From Typhlomys cinereus (Eukaryota; Chordata; Mammalia; Rodentia; Platacanthomyidae), in the NCBI GenBank assembly GCA_023101885.1, contig JALPQD010000004.1:11305688-11369687 (forward strand): a stretch of DNA of 64,000 nucleotides, written 5' to 3'. Each line of letters begins with the position of its first letter. Within the stretch, counting starts at the first letter, position 1. Positions 1 through 12,100 of this stretch are shown in pieces. Below the pieces are notes generated by a model. It saw nothing but the letters and a program-made list of their open reading frames with translations, ran no database searches and was not told the origin of the DNA. The position numbers and the translations under genes are program-made.

Positions 1-87
1 CATGTACATGTCCATCTATTCTTTCTTAAACAATATCAGTAAATTAATCTAAGGGATGATGGTATTCAGAGATTAAGTTCCAGGCTA

Positions 88-796
88 CTTTTATTACATC
101 TACCTTTGAATGGGCTCTTATAACAAAACTCCAGTTTAATAGCTTTTTGTCTCTGGCCAGGGGGTGACATACAATACCCATCAGGATGGAGTGAAGGGCA
201 TTGCAGGAACAGCACAACTGCAAAAGAAAATCAACAAACCATAATCCAGAACTTCAGAGACTCTATATCAACCACCTAGAACTAGGCCAGACTAATCTCT
301 CCCCATCCTGAAGCTCAGGGAAATTTGCGGAAGAGGGGGCGGTAAGATTGTAAGAGCACAAGGATGGGAGGAGCAATGATATGCAAGATACTCCACACAA
401 GTTAGGGCAGAAGCAATCATAATTGGACTTTGCCTGCCCTGCTCAATGTCCAACACACTATTGACCCCACAAAGTCTAGCATTTGCTAAAGGCACCAAGA
501 TCCTTGGAGGCAAGGGATTGACAGCCACAGTAGTGTTCTTATGCTTAAGGGGAACACAGGAAAGGGTTCAGGGGAATGCCAATGGGTCCTTGTACATCAT
601 CGGAGAGGAGAGCCCAGAGGAGAGACTGGCAGGCACATTAAAGGATTCTCCAGAGATTGGGGGGGAAGCACTGAGGGACGGGGAGGGAGGGGTGAGGGGA
701 AGGGGAGCAGGGGGGTCGGGGGGAGGAGGGAGGGAACTGGTGTACCTACTAAGTTTGTATGAGCAGAAATAATAATAATAAATGTTAAAAAAAAAA
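88..796 (+). mobile_element. LINE-1 3'UTR with G-rich polypurine tract and A-rich tail (copy 1)
   Basis: It matches the 3'UTR that follows recognisable ORF2 sequence at 29,569-30,729. Landmarks are 'ggccagggggtgacatac', the block around 290-330, a G-rich purine run at about 658-740 with many GGGG/GGGAGG groups, then 'tttgtatgag', an AATAAT stretch and a poly(A). The 5' boundary is approximate and I could not identify a TSD. Confidence 0.8.
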
Positions 797-2692
797 AGAA
801 ACGCAGACAAAGGATGGGAGGACATTATAGTCTCAGTAAAATCTATCCCACCACTCACTTTCGGAATGTAAATAGGAACTTGGGATCAGATTGCAAGCTC
901 AGGTGAAAGACTGTGGTTCGTGGAAGGAGAGATACAGAAATGAGTCCTCCTAGCTTCCACTGCATCCTCAAACAACCAGTCTGTGATATCAGGAGAAATC
1001 AGACTTATGTAGACATCCTCAGATAATGTGAAACCTCTTTGTCAAGGTAGGAACCTAGCCACCACTTTGCCCTATGTAACATCCCTACACAGTACAGTAA
1101 CACTCAATTTATGTCCAGATGGAAGAATGGAAAGGCTGGTGTGGCCTGAACTACTTTTGAGTACATGCATAATAAAGCAAAATTATCACCTCAAGTGAAC
1201 TTTTAGAGAGAATCCTATATTTACCAGCTTATGCCTGTGCATAATTGAGCTTCCCATATGATTTTAAAAAAAGATTCATTATAGAAGGGATAGGTGTAGT
1301 GAGCGCATCCTTATGCAATCCAAACTTGTCAATCAAAATAGAGACTCATCCCGTAATTAAGCCTCTTGTAGTCATATTCCTCCTTCCCTTGTATCCCAAA
1401 CAAAAGCCAGGGCTCCTGAATGTCTTCATCATGTGGCCATCTATTCTCTTACCAGGTAATCTGAACTTTCTATTACTTCACCTTGAATAAAGGTTCCCTG
1501 ATACTCTTGCAAATATCCATGAGCTTTTATTTCAGTTCATTGAATAAGAAGTCGAGAATGTGGAAACATCTAACCTAGACACCAAGCATCATTATGTAAA
1601 CATGCCTAAAAGTCAGGTCCCTAAATACTCTTTTCCTCTGTCTCATCAATTTCAGTTTTCCCAATAATGAATAATATGTCAGCTTCCCCTAGAGGATAGA
1701 AGACATGGAGTATCAATGTCAGCCACACTGAAACAAACACGTATATCAACAAAAGTGTATGTCCTTATTATATTAGTCCACTGAGATTTAAGGGTTAACA
1801 CTATCAAAACATAACCTTGTCATTCTGGTTGATCAACCTTCCATTTTCCAATTTTCTTCCTGCTCTATGCTCCTTCTCTTAACAAAAGTTGTTTTCAAGC
1901 ACTCAGGCCTGTGACCTTTATTTCACTCTTCTTCCTTCCCTATATCTCTTGGCAATTACTACATTCAACTGATAAATCGTCCAAAATGCTTCCAACTCCA
2001 ATGTCTTTTTATTTCCAAAGTAACTTTTACAGAGGTCCCTATCATGTCTCACCAACTGTGAAACTATGTTCCTATTTAGCCTCTGATCCTACAATCCCCA
2101 ATTAGTACAGTTTGCCTGTACAGCCTACTTCAAGCACATTTAAGAATCCTTAGAGACAATGCCATTGTCTGCTTAGAACTAAAGAGAGAAGTGAAGTTTC
2201 AAGGCTTTTCTATCACTTCTAAACCTCAGTGACTTTTTTATACTGATAATCAAAATATCTTTCTTCACTCTGCTTCTCAAGTTTTTAGAACACATACTTT
2301 TTTATAATTTATTTTTATTCTTTCAAAGTTTCATACATGGGGACAGTGAATTTATATTCTTTTCACCCCTTAAGGCTGATCCAATCTCCCCTCCTTTTCC
2401 CAATGTAAAACTTATTTCCAACCATATCCCTCTTACCTTCATGATAATTTTGCTTTATGGATCACTTATGATATATCAGTGGGTATACCACTGAGAAAAG
2501 CAGTTGCCTTTCTCTCATCTAACATTAACCCTCAATAACGGCTCAAGAGGGTGGGGAGCTCCTGAGAACTTTTCCAACCATGTTGAATGTTGTTAGATCA
2601 AATCTCTTTTTTTTCTGGTCAATGGTATGTTTATTAATATGCTTCTCACAAAAGCTCCCTTCTAGCCCCACATAAGGCCAGTAATAACTACT
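797..2692. other. Unrecognised AT-rich sequence, duplicated
   Basis: No coding signal, RNA gene or confident interspersed repeat was recognised. The same sequence lies at about 15,788-17,680. Its right part, from about 1,600, also occurs in the middle copy from 9,121. Confidence 0.5.
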
Positions 2693-3250
2693 TTTTCTAG
2701 TTTTACAAGCATATTGAGTACTTATCCATGCTTCCTTCCATCTCTCCTCCCAATTATTTCCCTCCCTTCCCTTCATCAATACATTCAACTCCCTCCTGCT
2801 CTCCTGTATCTGTTTCTATAAACTCAGGGTTCCCTCTGGCTTGTCTGTTCTTATGGAGGTTCAGGCCTCTTGTAGCATACCAACTTGATTCTTTTCAGGC
2901 TACCCAACTGATGGGACATTTCTCTTTGCTCATCCAGCTTTAGTTCCCAAGGTTTCCACTTTATGTTCTTATCTCTTGAGTTCCCCAATAGTCTATGGGG
3001 GAATGTTGATATGTCAGTCATTATGCAGGAATAGACCAAATCTTATGCAGGTCTTATGGAAGTAGATAGTGGGTGAAGTAGCTGTCTGGCAGCACCCCTC
3101 CCTGCCCTCAAGCTCCTCAATTCTACCAACCTCTCTTCCTCAATGTCGTCTGATCCTAAGGATTGGGTGTGATTTCAAGATCCTGCTAGGACTGAGTGCT
3201 TCATAGTCACTTTTTCCTCTGCATTTTGAGCAGTTGTAATTCTCTATATT
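2693..3250 (-). mobile_element. Old LINE-1 3'UTR fragment, antisense
   Basis: Read on the minus strand this ends '...gtactcaatatgcttgtaaaac', which corresponds to the 'gtacctattaagtttgtatgag' end of the sense L1 3'UTRs here. It shows the same order of blocks, including a purine-rich tract that appears as TCCCTCC runs on the plus strand. It is clearly older than the sense copies. Equivalents lie near 10,203 and 17,681. Confidence 0.6.
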
Positions 3251-3656
3251 AAACGACCTTCCATTGCAAAAGAAAGCTTCTCAGTCAAGAACTGCTCAAA
3301 TATGTGAATAGAATAATAAGTGTTTAGATGGCAAATAGTTGTCATATTCTTAGAGCTAAATCTTAGTAGTTGGATTCCTCCCTAGTGCCTATGGTCTTCC
3401 CATCGTGATGTGGTTTACAGAATGAAACATGACAACATATGCTTTATAAAGCAATGGGAGTTCAGTATCAGAGGCAAAGAACTAAGAACCTTCCTTCTGT
3501 GGTAGTTGCCAACACAACTGGATTAAGAACTACCTATGCCATTCATGAGTTGAACTTTTGAATGTGCTTATAAAGGCATTTCAAGAGGGATTGTCTTGAT
3601 GGTAGTGGAAACATCCCATGGATTAATTTCTTGGGACTCAATAAGGAGAAAGCCAG

Positions 3657-3703
3657 AAGCATTGCTCTCTCTCTCTCTCTCTCTTTCTTTCTCTCTCTCT
3701 CTT

Positions 3704-3734
<31 letters not shown>

Positions 3735-3770
3735 TTCTCTCTGTCTTTCTCTCTCTTTTCTTCCTAATCT
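3657..3770. repeat. CT-rich (TC)n/(TTTC)n microsatellite
   Basis: An imperfect CT/TTTCTC tract of about 110 bp. It creates long Arg-Glu or Ser-Leu ORFs in several frames, which are artefacts. The tract also occurs at about 11,156-11,262 and 18,652-18,750 with different lengths. Confidence 0.95.
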
Positions 3771-5186
3771 CCCCAGATATGAGTGTGTTTTGCTCAACAC
3801 AATTGTGAACACTTCCGCAGCAGGGCTTGCTCCACCTGCTCATCTGAACTATATAATACAAAATAAAACTTTTCTCCCTAAAATAACTTATTGTCAGATA
3901 TTTGGTCACAGCTCAGGAAAAACAGCTAATATACCTTGTCAGTTACTTCAACATATATCGAGTAAGCATATAATGTATGCAAAAGACCATATTTATTCAC
4001 AGTTCTGTCTCAATCAAATAGCATCCTGAATAAAATGACAATCAATAAATGCTACTTAATGGTAAGCTTGCTGGACACAAGATGAATTATGCAAAAACTC
4101 TTTTGGAGAAACAGTGAAAACTACCCAGAATGCAAGTCAAAAATGAACAAGAAACAAATGGGAACATAAGTACTGACAAAAGCCTGAAGCAAGGAATATG
4201 CATTCTAATTATGAAGATCCAGAGACAATTGAAAAGGTTGCATATAGCAATGCTGTCATCGTTTACTGTAAAGGAATAGAAGGAAGGAAAGTGTTGTAGA
4301 GGGAAAGAGCAATGCAAAAATAGAATGAGATGTGGGATTTTCTAACATGATTAGGAAACAAAAATGTGACAGAACACTGGGTCCAAATACCCAGAGTAAT
4401 AGGGATCTGGCAGAAGGGTCGTGCCATAATGAATGCCAAACTAAAATCTTTCAAAGTTAATTTTTAACCAGTTTAAGACTTTAGCATAGTAAAAGTGTGC
4501 AGCTTAATACATTTTACAAAGAAAAGTCTTATGACAATACCTAGGAATGATCATTTTAAAAATGTTATTTCATTTTATTTCTCGTTTTTCTAGAATAACT
4601 GAGAGAATGATTTTATATTTAAGAAGGGACTTTATTAGATTGAATTAAACAATAGAGAGGTTAAACACCAGAGAGCTTGAGAACCAGGAAACTACCCGGT
4701 CCATGAAGCCACTGCTGCAGCAGCCCTGGTATGCTGCAGCAGAAGGCTTGGCGAATTCCTGGAGAGACAATGATCTTCCATCCACATTGGAAAGCTGGAA
4801 AAAAAAAAAAAAAAACTGGATTGTGCTGTCAATGAACAATGAATGGCAAGACCAACAAAAACTCAAACAGAAAAGATAAATGGGTCAGAAAAGCTTGCTT
4901 TCATTTCTTGGACTTCTAGTCTATCTTGCTTGTCACAAGCAGGTGGCACCCACAACTGTAGTGTGCTATCCCAATCCAAATTGCTTCATGAAAAAAATAC
5001 CTTACCGAAGTCCCCAAAAGTTTTCTGTTAATTCCAGATTCCATCAAGGTGGCAACCAAATTTAACTGTCTAACTCATATAAAAAGGCAACAGTATAGTC
5101 ATTGTTCATTCCTAACAACAGTATAGTCATTGTTCATTCTTTTTATTTGAAATATTAATTTTTTTTAATTTTTTCTACTTTTTTAG
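3771..5186. other. Unrecognised duplicated sequence with an A17 run
   Basis: No gene or family-assignable repeat was recognised. A block with 'cactgctgcagcagccctgg' and an A run near 4,799-4,815 is preserved base for base in all three copies, including the otherwise indel-rich middle copy. A 73-codon minus-strand ORF there (4,645-4,866) has no recognisable domain and I do not call it a gene. Confidence 0.5.
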
Positions 5187-5690
5187 GATAATATTTTTTA
5201 GTTTTACAAGCTTATCGAGTACTAATCCGTTTCTCTCCATCCCCCCATTCTTTTCCCTTCCCCTCATCAATCCATTCTACTCCCCCACTCTCCTATCTGG
5301 CCACTTCTATGTACCCAGGGGTCCCTTTGGCTTGTCTACTCTTGTAAAGGTTCAGGCCTCTGGGGCATACCACGTTGACCCTCCTTGGGACACTCCATTG
5401 ATAGGGGCACTTCCCTTCACTCATCCAGCTCTAGTCCCTAAGGTTTTCCCTGTGTGATCTTCTCTCTCTTCAATTCTTCAGTCTATGGGGGCATATTGGT
5501 ATTTCAGTCATGCCCCAAGCCTTAGGATGGTGAGAGATTAGGATGACCTGATTCTGGGAGAGCATTGCCAGGTTGCCTGTGATCTGTATTATACAGCTGG
5601 CCATTGTTGTCCATTTCACTGCGCTTCTAATGGCCTAGGCTCTATCCTGTCAGGATGTCGAGATTCTCTTATAGAAGAAGATTTCTAGGC
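5187..5690 (-). mobile_element. Old LINE-1 3'UTR fragment, antisense
   Basis: It begins with 'gttttacaagcttatcgagtac', the reverse of an L1 3'UTR end, followed by TCCC-rich sequence and the blocks 'ggttcaggcctctggggcat' and 'agtctatgggggcat'. These also occur in the antisense L1 pieces at 2,693 and 50,695. It repeats in the middle copy and near 20,176. Confidence 0.6.
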
Positions 5691-5759
5691 CGAGTGCTAA
5701 GTGCTCTTCAAATATTTACAGAGCAATTTGGTGAACTCCAGAGCTATAGTTACTTTTAC

Positions 5760-6480
5760 AAACATGAAGAGTGTTTGTCCTGCTCTTTCCCCTTCCTCTC
5801 CCCTATTCCCTTCTCTCCCATCTTCCCCCTCCTTCACCAATCCCTCCCGCCCTTCTGTCTCTCTGCCTCTGTGAGCCTCAGGGTTCCCTTTGGATTAATG
5901 TGCTCTAGTGAGGACTCAGGCCTCTGTGGCAGACTAAGAGGCTCCTCCTTGGGTAGGCTCACTGATAAGGGCACACCCCTTCACTTGTCTAGCTCCTAAA
6001 GTTATCACTGCATGTAATTGTTTTATCTGAGATCCTAGCTAGTCTATGGGGAAATGTTCATATGTTATTTATTGTGCAGGTCTGGTGAAGATAAGTCTCA
6101 CAATCTTACCACCCCCCACTTCCACAAGTTTCTCTGAGGCTTAGAATGAGAAGATATTTGATTGGCTTGATTCCAACTAAACATTACAGGTTTGCCAGTA
6201 CTCTGCATTCTGGTTGATTGCTGCTGTTCATTTCATTGCTCTTCCATTGCACTAGACTGCCTCTTGTTTGGGTGTTGAGATCTTTTCTTATCTAAAGATA
6301 AAGTGAGAGGTTTTCAGATGGAAATTTACTTGCCACTGTTTGTGGTTAGTATTGAGACAACTAATCCTGTCTACTGTAGGTTTTCACCCTGCCTGCAGTT
6401 GTTTAGATTAGTTTACAGTGCTGGGTGTGTATTCCTTGTCATGAGGGAGGGGGAGGGATGCTAGTAAGTCTTTGGTTGGT
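5760..6480 (-). mobile_element. Second old LINE-1 3'UTR fragment, antisense
   Basis: A second antisense copy of the same 3'UTR lies directly after the first, with a TCCC-rich tract (about 5,785-5,850), 'aggactcaggcctctgtgg' and 'gcttagaatgagaagatattt', the reverse of the sense block near 300-340. The pair suggests nested or serial L1 insertion. The arrangement repeats near 13,250 and 20,750. Confidence 0.55.
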
Positions 6481-6485
6481 TGTCT

Positions 6486-6710
6486 GAACAGAGACACAGT
6501 GAACTAAACCAAACCATAAACTGAGTGGACCTAACAGATATCTACTGAACATTTCATCCTAACACCAAGGATTATGCATTCTTTGCAGCAATCCATGGAA
6601 CCTTCTCCAAAATAGGTCACATACTATTCCATAAAGAAAGCTTCCACAAATACAAGAAAATCAAAATAACTACCTGTATTCTATCAGAACATTGTTCATT
6701 CTTTTAGAGG
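6486..6710 (+). mobile_element. LINE-1 ORF2 fragment
   Basis: The sequence around 'acagatatctactgaacatt' and 'aataggtcacatactattcc' has the organisation of the endonuclease-to-RT linker part of mammalian L1 ORF2. No open frame remains. The middle duplication copy stops inside this fragment at 14,097. Confidence 0.55.
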
Positions 6711-6958
6711 CACACAAACATTATACCATATGCTCCCCAAGAGCCTCTGAATGGCACTGGAGGAGTACATAGGTGAGTGAAGTTTTGCCATGTAGTCCTA
6801 ATTGGCATGCAATTTTGTTGCCTTTGAGTAAAATATTTTATTGAATTTTTAATAGCCAGATGACCTTTTTTCTATTCAACAGGTCTGAGTCATTCAAAAC
6901 TTTTAAGGAATAGAAAGTCATAGCATTGTTCTGGAGGATTAAATAGGTCAAAGATGAT

Positions 6959-7862
6959 GGCCACACCAGAAACAAGGAGAGAGGGGACCATGTTACAGCA
7001 GAGAAAATAGGTCTCCATCAAGGTCTGCAAGTAAGTAATGAGAAACCTGGTTAAGTTCACAGACGTTCTTTCCTGATCTCACCAGAAGGGGAGGGCATAT
7101 AGTCTAGCAGATAAAAAGTAATCATTTTGCAAATGGGTGATGGACCCCTCCCTCAGTGAGGTTTCCTACTCTTATTACTTCTACCCTTGAATGTGCTGTT
7201 ACAACAAGACTCCAGTTTAACAGCTTTTTGTCTCTGGCCAGGGGGTGACATACAGTGCCCAGCAGAATGGAGTGAAGGCAATTGCAGGAGCAGCAAAACT
7301 GCAAAAGAAAATCAACAAACCACAATCCAGAACTTCAGAGACTCTATATCAATCACATAGAACTAGGACAGCCTAATCTCTCCCCATCCTGGAGCTCAGG
7401 GACATTTGCGGAAGAGGGGGCGGTAAGATTGTAAGAGCAAAACGATGGGAGGAGCAACGATTTACAAGATTCTCAACAATAGTTGGGGCCAAAGCAATCA
7501 TAATGGGACTTTGCATGCCCTGTGCAATGTCCAGCGCACTGTTGCCCTCATAAAGTCTAGCATCTGTTAAGGGCACCGAGACCCCTGGAGGCAAGGGATT
7601 GACAGCCATAGTAGTGATCTTATGCTTAAGGGGAACAAGAGAAAGGGCTTATGGAAATGCCACTGGGTCCTTATATGTCATCGGAGAGGAGGACCCAGTG
7701 GAGAGTTAGGCGTACACAATAAAGGACTCTCTGGGAATTGGGGGGGAGGCACTGGGGGAAGGGAAGGGGGAGGAGGGGGTTCGGGGGGAGGAGGGGGGAG
7801 GGAGGGAACTGTTAAAAAATTTTAAAATGTATAATTAAATTTTTAATAAAAAAAAGGAAAAA
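6959..7862 (+). mobile_element. 5'-truncated LINE-1 3'UTR insertion with TSD
   Basis: A 904-bp insertion flanked by 'aaagatgat' at 6,950-6,958 and again at 7,863-7,871. It starts 'ggccacaccagaaacaagga', runs through the L1 3'UTR blocks and the G-rich tract (about 7,738-7,806), and ends in an A-rich tail. Poly(A) plus a TSD indicates target-primed retrotransposition. The counterpart lies at about 21,948-22,851. Confidence 0.85.
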
Positions 7863-8214
7863 AAAGATGATTTATCATCCATTTCCCCACTGATTTGTTA
7901 TTCTTATAATCAGCAATGTTCTCTCAAAGCTAATACCTTCTCTTTAGAGTTGGTGAGTACACATGTTCATGGTATTCTTTGATTCATGTTTCTCCAATGA
8001 TCCCAGCAGATCACAATGCTATTTTCAAACTTCCAAAATAAATATCTGGAAATACAGTAAAAATAAAGACCCCCTTTGGTTACAGATGTGCAACCTGTTT
8101 TCTAATAACAAATGAAAACACAACCATCTCAGAAAATGTTACTTGTGTGAAAAAAACATTTTGGTTAAAACAATTTAAGATTTAGAAAGTAGAGTGTGAG
8201 CAGATATGAATGGG

Positions 8215-9112
8215 TTCTTAAAATTTTATAGCATACGGAGGTATCGACATATTAGATTTCAAACTGTTTTATAGCGCTACAATAATAAAAACAGCTTGGT
8301 ACTGGCACAAAAACAGATACATTGACCAATGAATCAGAACAGAGGATCCAGATATAAATTCCCACATGTACAGCCACTTACTTTTTGACAAAGGGATCAA
8401 ACATCCACGCTGAGGAAAATACAGCATCTTCAACAAGTAGTGTTGGGAAATTGGACATCTACATGTAGAAGAAGAAAAAATTGTTGCCTCTCTCTTTATA
8501 CAAAAGTCAACTTCAAATGAATCAGAGACCTTGATATTAAACCCAAAACTCTGAAATCATCAGAAGAAAGAAAGGACATACACTTGAATTGATAGGCCTA
8601 AGTGAAGATTTTCTAAACAGAACAACAAATGACCAGGAACTAAGACCAATAATTGACAAATGGGACTTTATGGAATTAAAATGCTTCAAAGAAACTGTTA
8701 ATTGTGTAAAAAGACAACCCACAGAATGGGAGAAAATCTTTGCTAGCTAAGAATCTGACAAAGGATTAATGTAAAGAGTATATAAAAAGCTCAAAAAACT
8801 ACACACCAAGACAGCAAACATTTCAATTAAGAAATGGCCCCTGGAACTAAACAGGGATTTTATTCAAAAAGAAATTGAAATGTCAGACAAATACTTTAAA
8901 AGATGCTCAACTTCCCTGATTATCAGAGAAATGCAAATCAAAACAACCCTGTGATACCATCTTACCCCAGTCAGAATGAGTAACTAAGATCAAGAACACA
9001 AACAGCAGAGAATGCTGGCAAGGCTGTGGAGGAAAAACGACCCTTATTCAATGCTAGTGGGAGTGTAAACTGGTACAGCCAGTATGTACCAGTTTGGAGA
9101 TCAGTATAGTTT
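8215..9112 (+). mobile_element. LINE-1 ORF2 3' fragment, cut at the duplication junction
   Basis: L1 ORF2 C-terminal half on the plus strand, with many stops, for example 'tactggcacaaaaacagata', 'ctttttgacaaagggatcaa' and 'atgcaaatcaaaacaaccct'. At 9,112 it changes abruptly into unit position about 1,595, while the homologue at 23,206 continues. The break is therefore a rearrangement junction and not the L1 end. Confidence 0.85.
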
Positions 9113-12100
9113 GTAAAACATGCCTAAAAGTCAGGTCCCTAAATACTCTTTTCCTCGGTCTCATCAATTTCAGTTTTCCCAATAATGAATAATATGTCAG
9201 CTTCCCTAGAGGATAGAAGACATGGAGTATCAATGTCAGCCACACTGAAACAAACACGTATATACAACAAGTGTATGTCCTTATTATATAGTCCACTGAG
9301 ATTTAAGGGTTAACACTATCAAAACATAACCTTGTCATTCTGGTTGATCAACCTTCCATTTTCCAATTTTCTTCCTGCTCTATGCTCCTTCTCTTAACAA
9401 AATTTGTTTTCAAGCACTCAGGCCTGTGACCTTTATTTCACTCTTCTTCTTCCCTATATCTCTTGGCAATTACTACATTCAACTGATAAATCGTCCAAAT
9501 GCTTCCAACTCCAATGTCTTTTATTTCCAAAGTAACTTTTACAGAGGTCCCTATCAGTCTCACCAACTGTGAAACATGTTCCTATTTAGCCTCTGATCCT
9601 ACAATCCCCAATTAGTACAGTTTGCCTGTACAGCCCTTCAAGCACATTTAAGAATCCTTAGAGACAATGCCATTGTCGTGCTTAGAACTAAAGAGAGAAG
9701 TGAAGTTTCAAGGCTTTTCTATCACTTCTAAACCTCAGTGACTTTTTTATACTGATAATCAAAATATCTTTCTTCACTCTGCTTCTCAAGTTTTTAGAAC
9801 ACATACTTTTTTATAATTTATTTTTTATTCTTTCAAAGTTTCATACATGGGGACAGTGAATTTATATTCTTTTCACCCCTTAAGGCTGATCCAATCTCCC
9901 TCCTTTTCCCAATGTAAAACTTATTTCCAACCATATCCCCTTACCTTCATGATAATTTTGCTTTATGGATCACTTATGATATATCAGTGGTTATACCACT
10001 GAGAAAAGCAGTTGCCTTTCTCTCATCTAACATTAACCCTCAATAACGGCTCAAGAGGGTGGGGAGCTCCTGGAGAATTTTTCCAACCATGTGTGAATGT
10101 TGTTAGATCAAGTCTCTTTTTTTTTCTGGTCAATGGTAGTTTATTAATATGCTTCTCACAAAAGCTCCCTTCTAGCCCCACATAAGGCCAGTAATAACTA
10201 CTTTTTCAGTTTTTACAAGCATATGTGAGTACTTATCCATGCTTCCTTCCATCTCTCCTCCCAATTATTTCCCTCCCTTCCTTCATCAATACATTCAACT
10301 CCCTCCTGCTCTCCTGTATCTGTTCTATAAACTCAGGGTTCCCTCTGCTTGTCGTTCTTATGGAGGTTCAGGCCTCTTGTAGCATACCAACTTGATTCTT
10401 TCAGGCTACCAACTGATGGGACATTTCTCTTTGCTCATCCAGCTTTAGTTCCAAGGTTTCCACTTTATGTTCTTATCTCTTGAGTTCCCCAATAGTCTAT
10501 GGGGGAATGTTGATAGTCAGTCATTAGGCAGGAATAGACCAAATCTTATGCAGGTCTATGGAAGTAGATAGTGGGTGAAGTAGCTGTCTGGCAGCACCCC
10601 TCCTGCCCTCAAGCTCCTCAATTCTACCAACCTCTCTTCCTCAATGTCGTCTGATCCTAAGGATGGGTGTGATTTCAAGATCCTGCTAGGACTGAGTGCT
10701 TCATAGTCACTTTTTCCTCTGCATTTTGACAGTTTGTAATTCTCTATATTAAACGACCTTCCATTGCAAAAGAAAGCTTCTCGTCAAGAACTGCTCAAAT
10801 ATGTGAATAGAATAATAAGTGTTTAGATGGCAAATAGTTGTCATATTCTTAGAGCTAAATCTTAGTAGTTGGATCTCAGCCAGTGCCTAGGTCTTCCCAT
10901 CGTGATGTGGTTTACAAATGAAACATGACAACATAGCTTATAAAGCAATGGGAGTTCATATCAGAGGCAAAGAACTAAGAACCTTCCTTCTGTGGTAGTT
11001 GCCAACAAACTGGATTAAGAACTACCTATGCCATTCATGAGTTGAACTTTTGAATGTGCTTATAAAGGCATTTCAAGAGGGATGTCTTGATGGTAGTGGA
11101 AACATCCCATGGATTAATTTCTTGGGACTCAATAAGGAGAAAGCCAGAAGCATTGCTCTCTCTCTCTCTCTCTCTCTTTCTTTCTCTCTCTCTCTTTCTC
11201 TCTCTCTCTTCTCTCTCTCTCATCTCTCTCTCTCTCTTTCTCTCTCTGTCTTTCTCTCTCCTTTCTTTCCTAATCTCCCCAGATATGAGTGTGGTTTTGC
11301 TCAACACAATTGTGAACACTTCCGCAGCAGCGCGCTTGCTCACCTGCTCAATCTGAACTATATAAACAAAATAAAACTTTTCTCCCTAAAATAACTTATT
11401 GTCAGATATTTGGTCACAGCTCAGGAAAAACAGCTAATATACCTTGTCAGTTACTTCAACATATATCGAGTAAGCATAATGTATGCAAAAGACCATATTT
11501 ATTCACAGTTCTGTCTCAATCAAATAGCATCCTGAATAAAATGACAATCAATAAATGCTACTTAATGGTAAGCTTGCTGGACACAGAGAGAATTATGCAA
11601 AAACCTTTTTGGAGAAACAGTGAAAACTACCCAGAATGCAAGTCAAAAATGAACAAGAAACAAATGGGAACATAAGTACTGACAAAAGCCTGAAGCAAGG
11701 AATATGCATCTAATTATAGATCCAGAGACAATTGAAAAGGTTGCATATAGCAGTGCTGTCATCGTTTACTGTAAAGGAATAGAAGGAAGGAAAGTGTTTG
11801 TAGAGGGAAGAGCAATGCAAAAATAGAATGAGATGTGGATTCTAACAACATGATTAGGAAACAAAATGTGACAGAACACTGGGTCCAATACCCAGAGTAT
11901 AGGGATCTGGCGAAGGGTCGTGCCATAATGAATGCCAAACTAAATCTTTCAAGTTAATTTTTAACCAGTTTAAGACTTTAGCATAGTAAAAGTGTGCAGC
12001 TTAATACATTTTACAAAGAAAGTCTTAGACAATACCTAGGAATGATCATTTTAAAAATGTTATTTCATTTTATTTCTCGTTTTTCTAGAATAACTGAGAG

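Larger units (their letters stand above)
1..9112 (+). repeat. Segmental duplication, copy 1
   Basis: This segment recurs at 14,985-24,103 with an offset of 14,988 near 1.9-4.9 kb, 14,989 near 7.4 kb and 14,992 near 8.5 kb. From about 1,080 to about 8,050 the copies differ at only a handful of positions, whereas 1-1,080 differs at about 3% of sites by hand count. The unit contains L1 3'UTR pieces in both orientations, L1 ORF2 fragments, a CT-rich microsatellite and otherwise unrecognised AT-rich DNA. The left edge may lie outside the window. The right edge (9,112) falls inside an L1 ORF2 fragment that continues uninterrupted in the other copy. Confidence 0.95.

Noticed and set aside
292..858. 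Pro/Gly-rich ORFs repeated at 7,373, 15,274, 22,362 and 30,219
   Set aside because: These are readings of the L1 3'UTR in the antisense or sense direction and do not mark a gene family.
3543..4029. ORFs with long Arg-Glu or Ser-Leu runs (also near 11,035 and 18,558)
   Set aside because: They are translations of a CT microsatellite in several frames and have no conserved ends.
4645..4866. 73-codon minus-strand ORF, identical at 12,138 and 19,633
   Set aside because: Identity follows from the duplication. There is no recognisable domain, and codon content near an A17 run gives a poly-Phe stretch, so I find no evidence of a gene.
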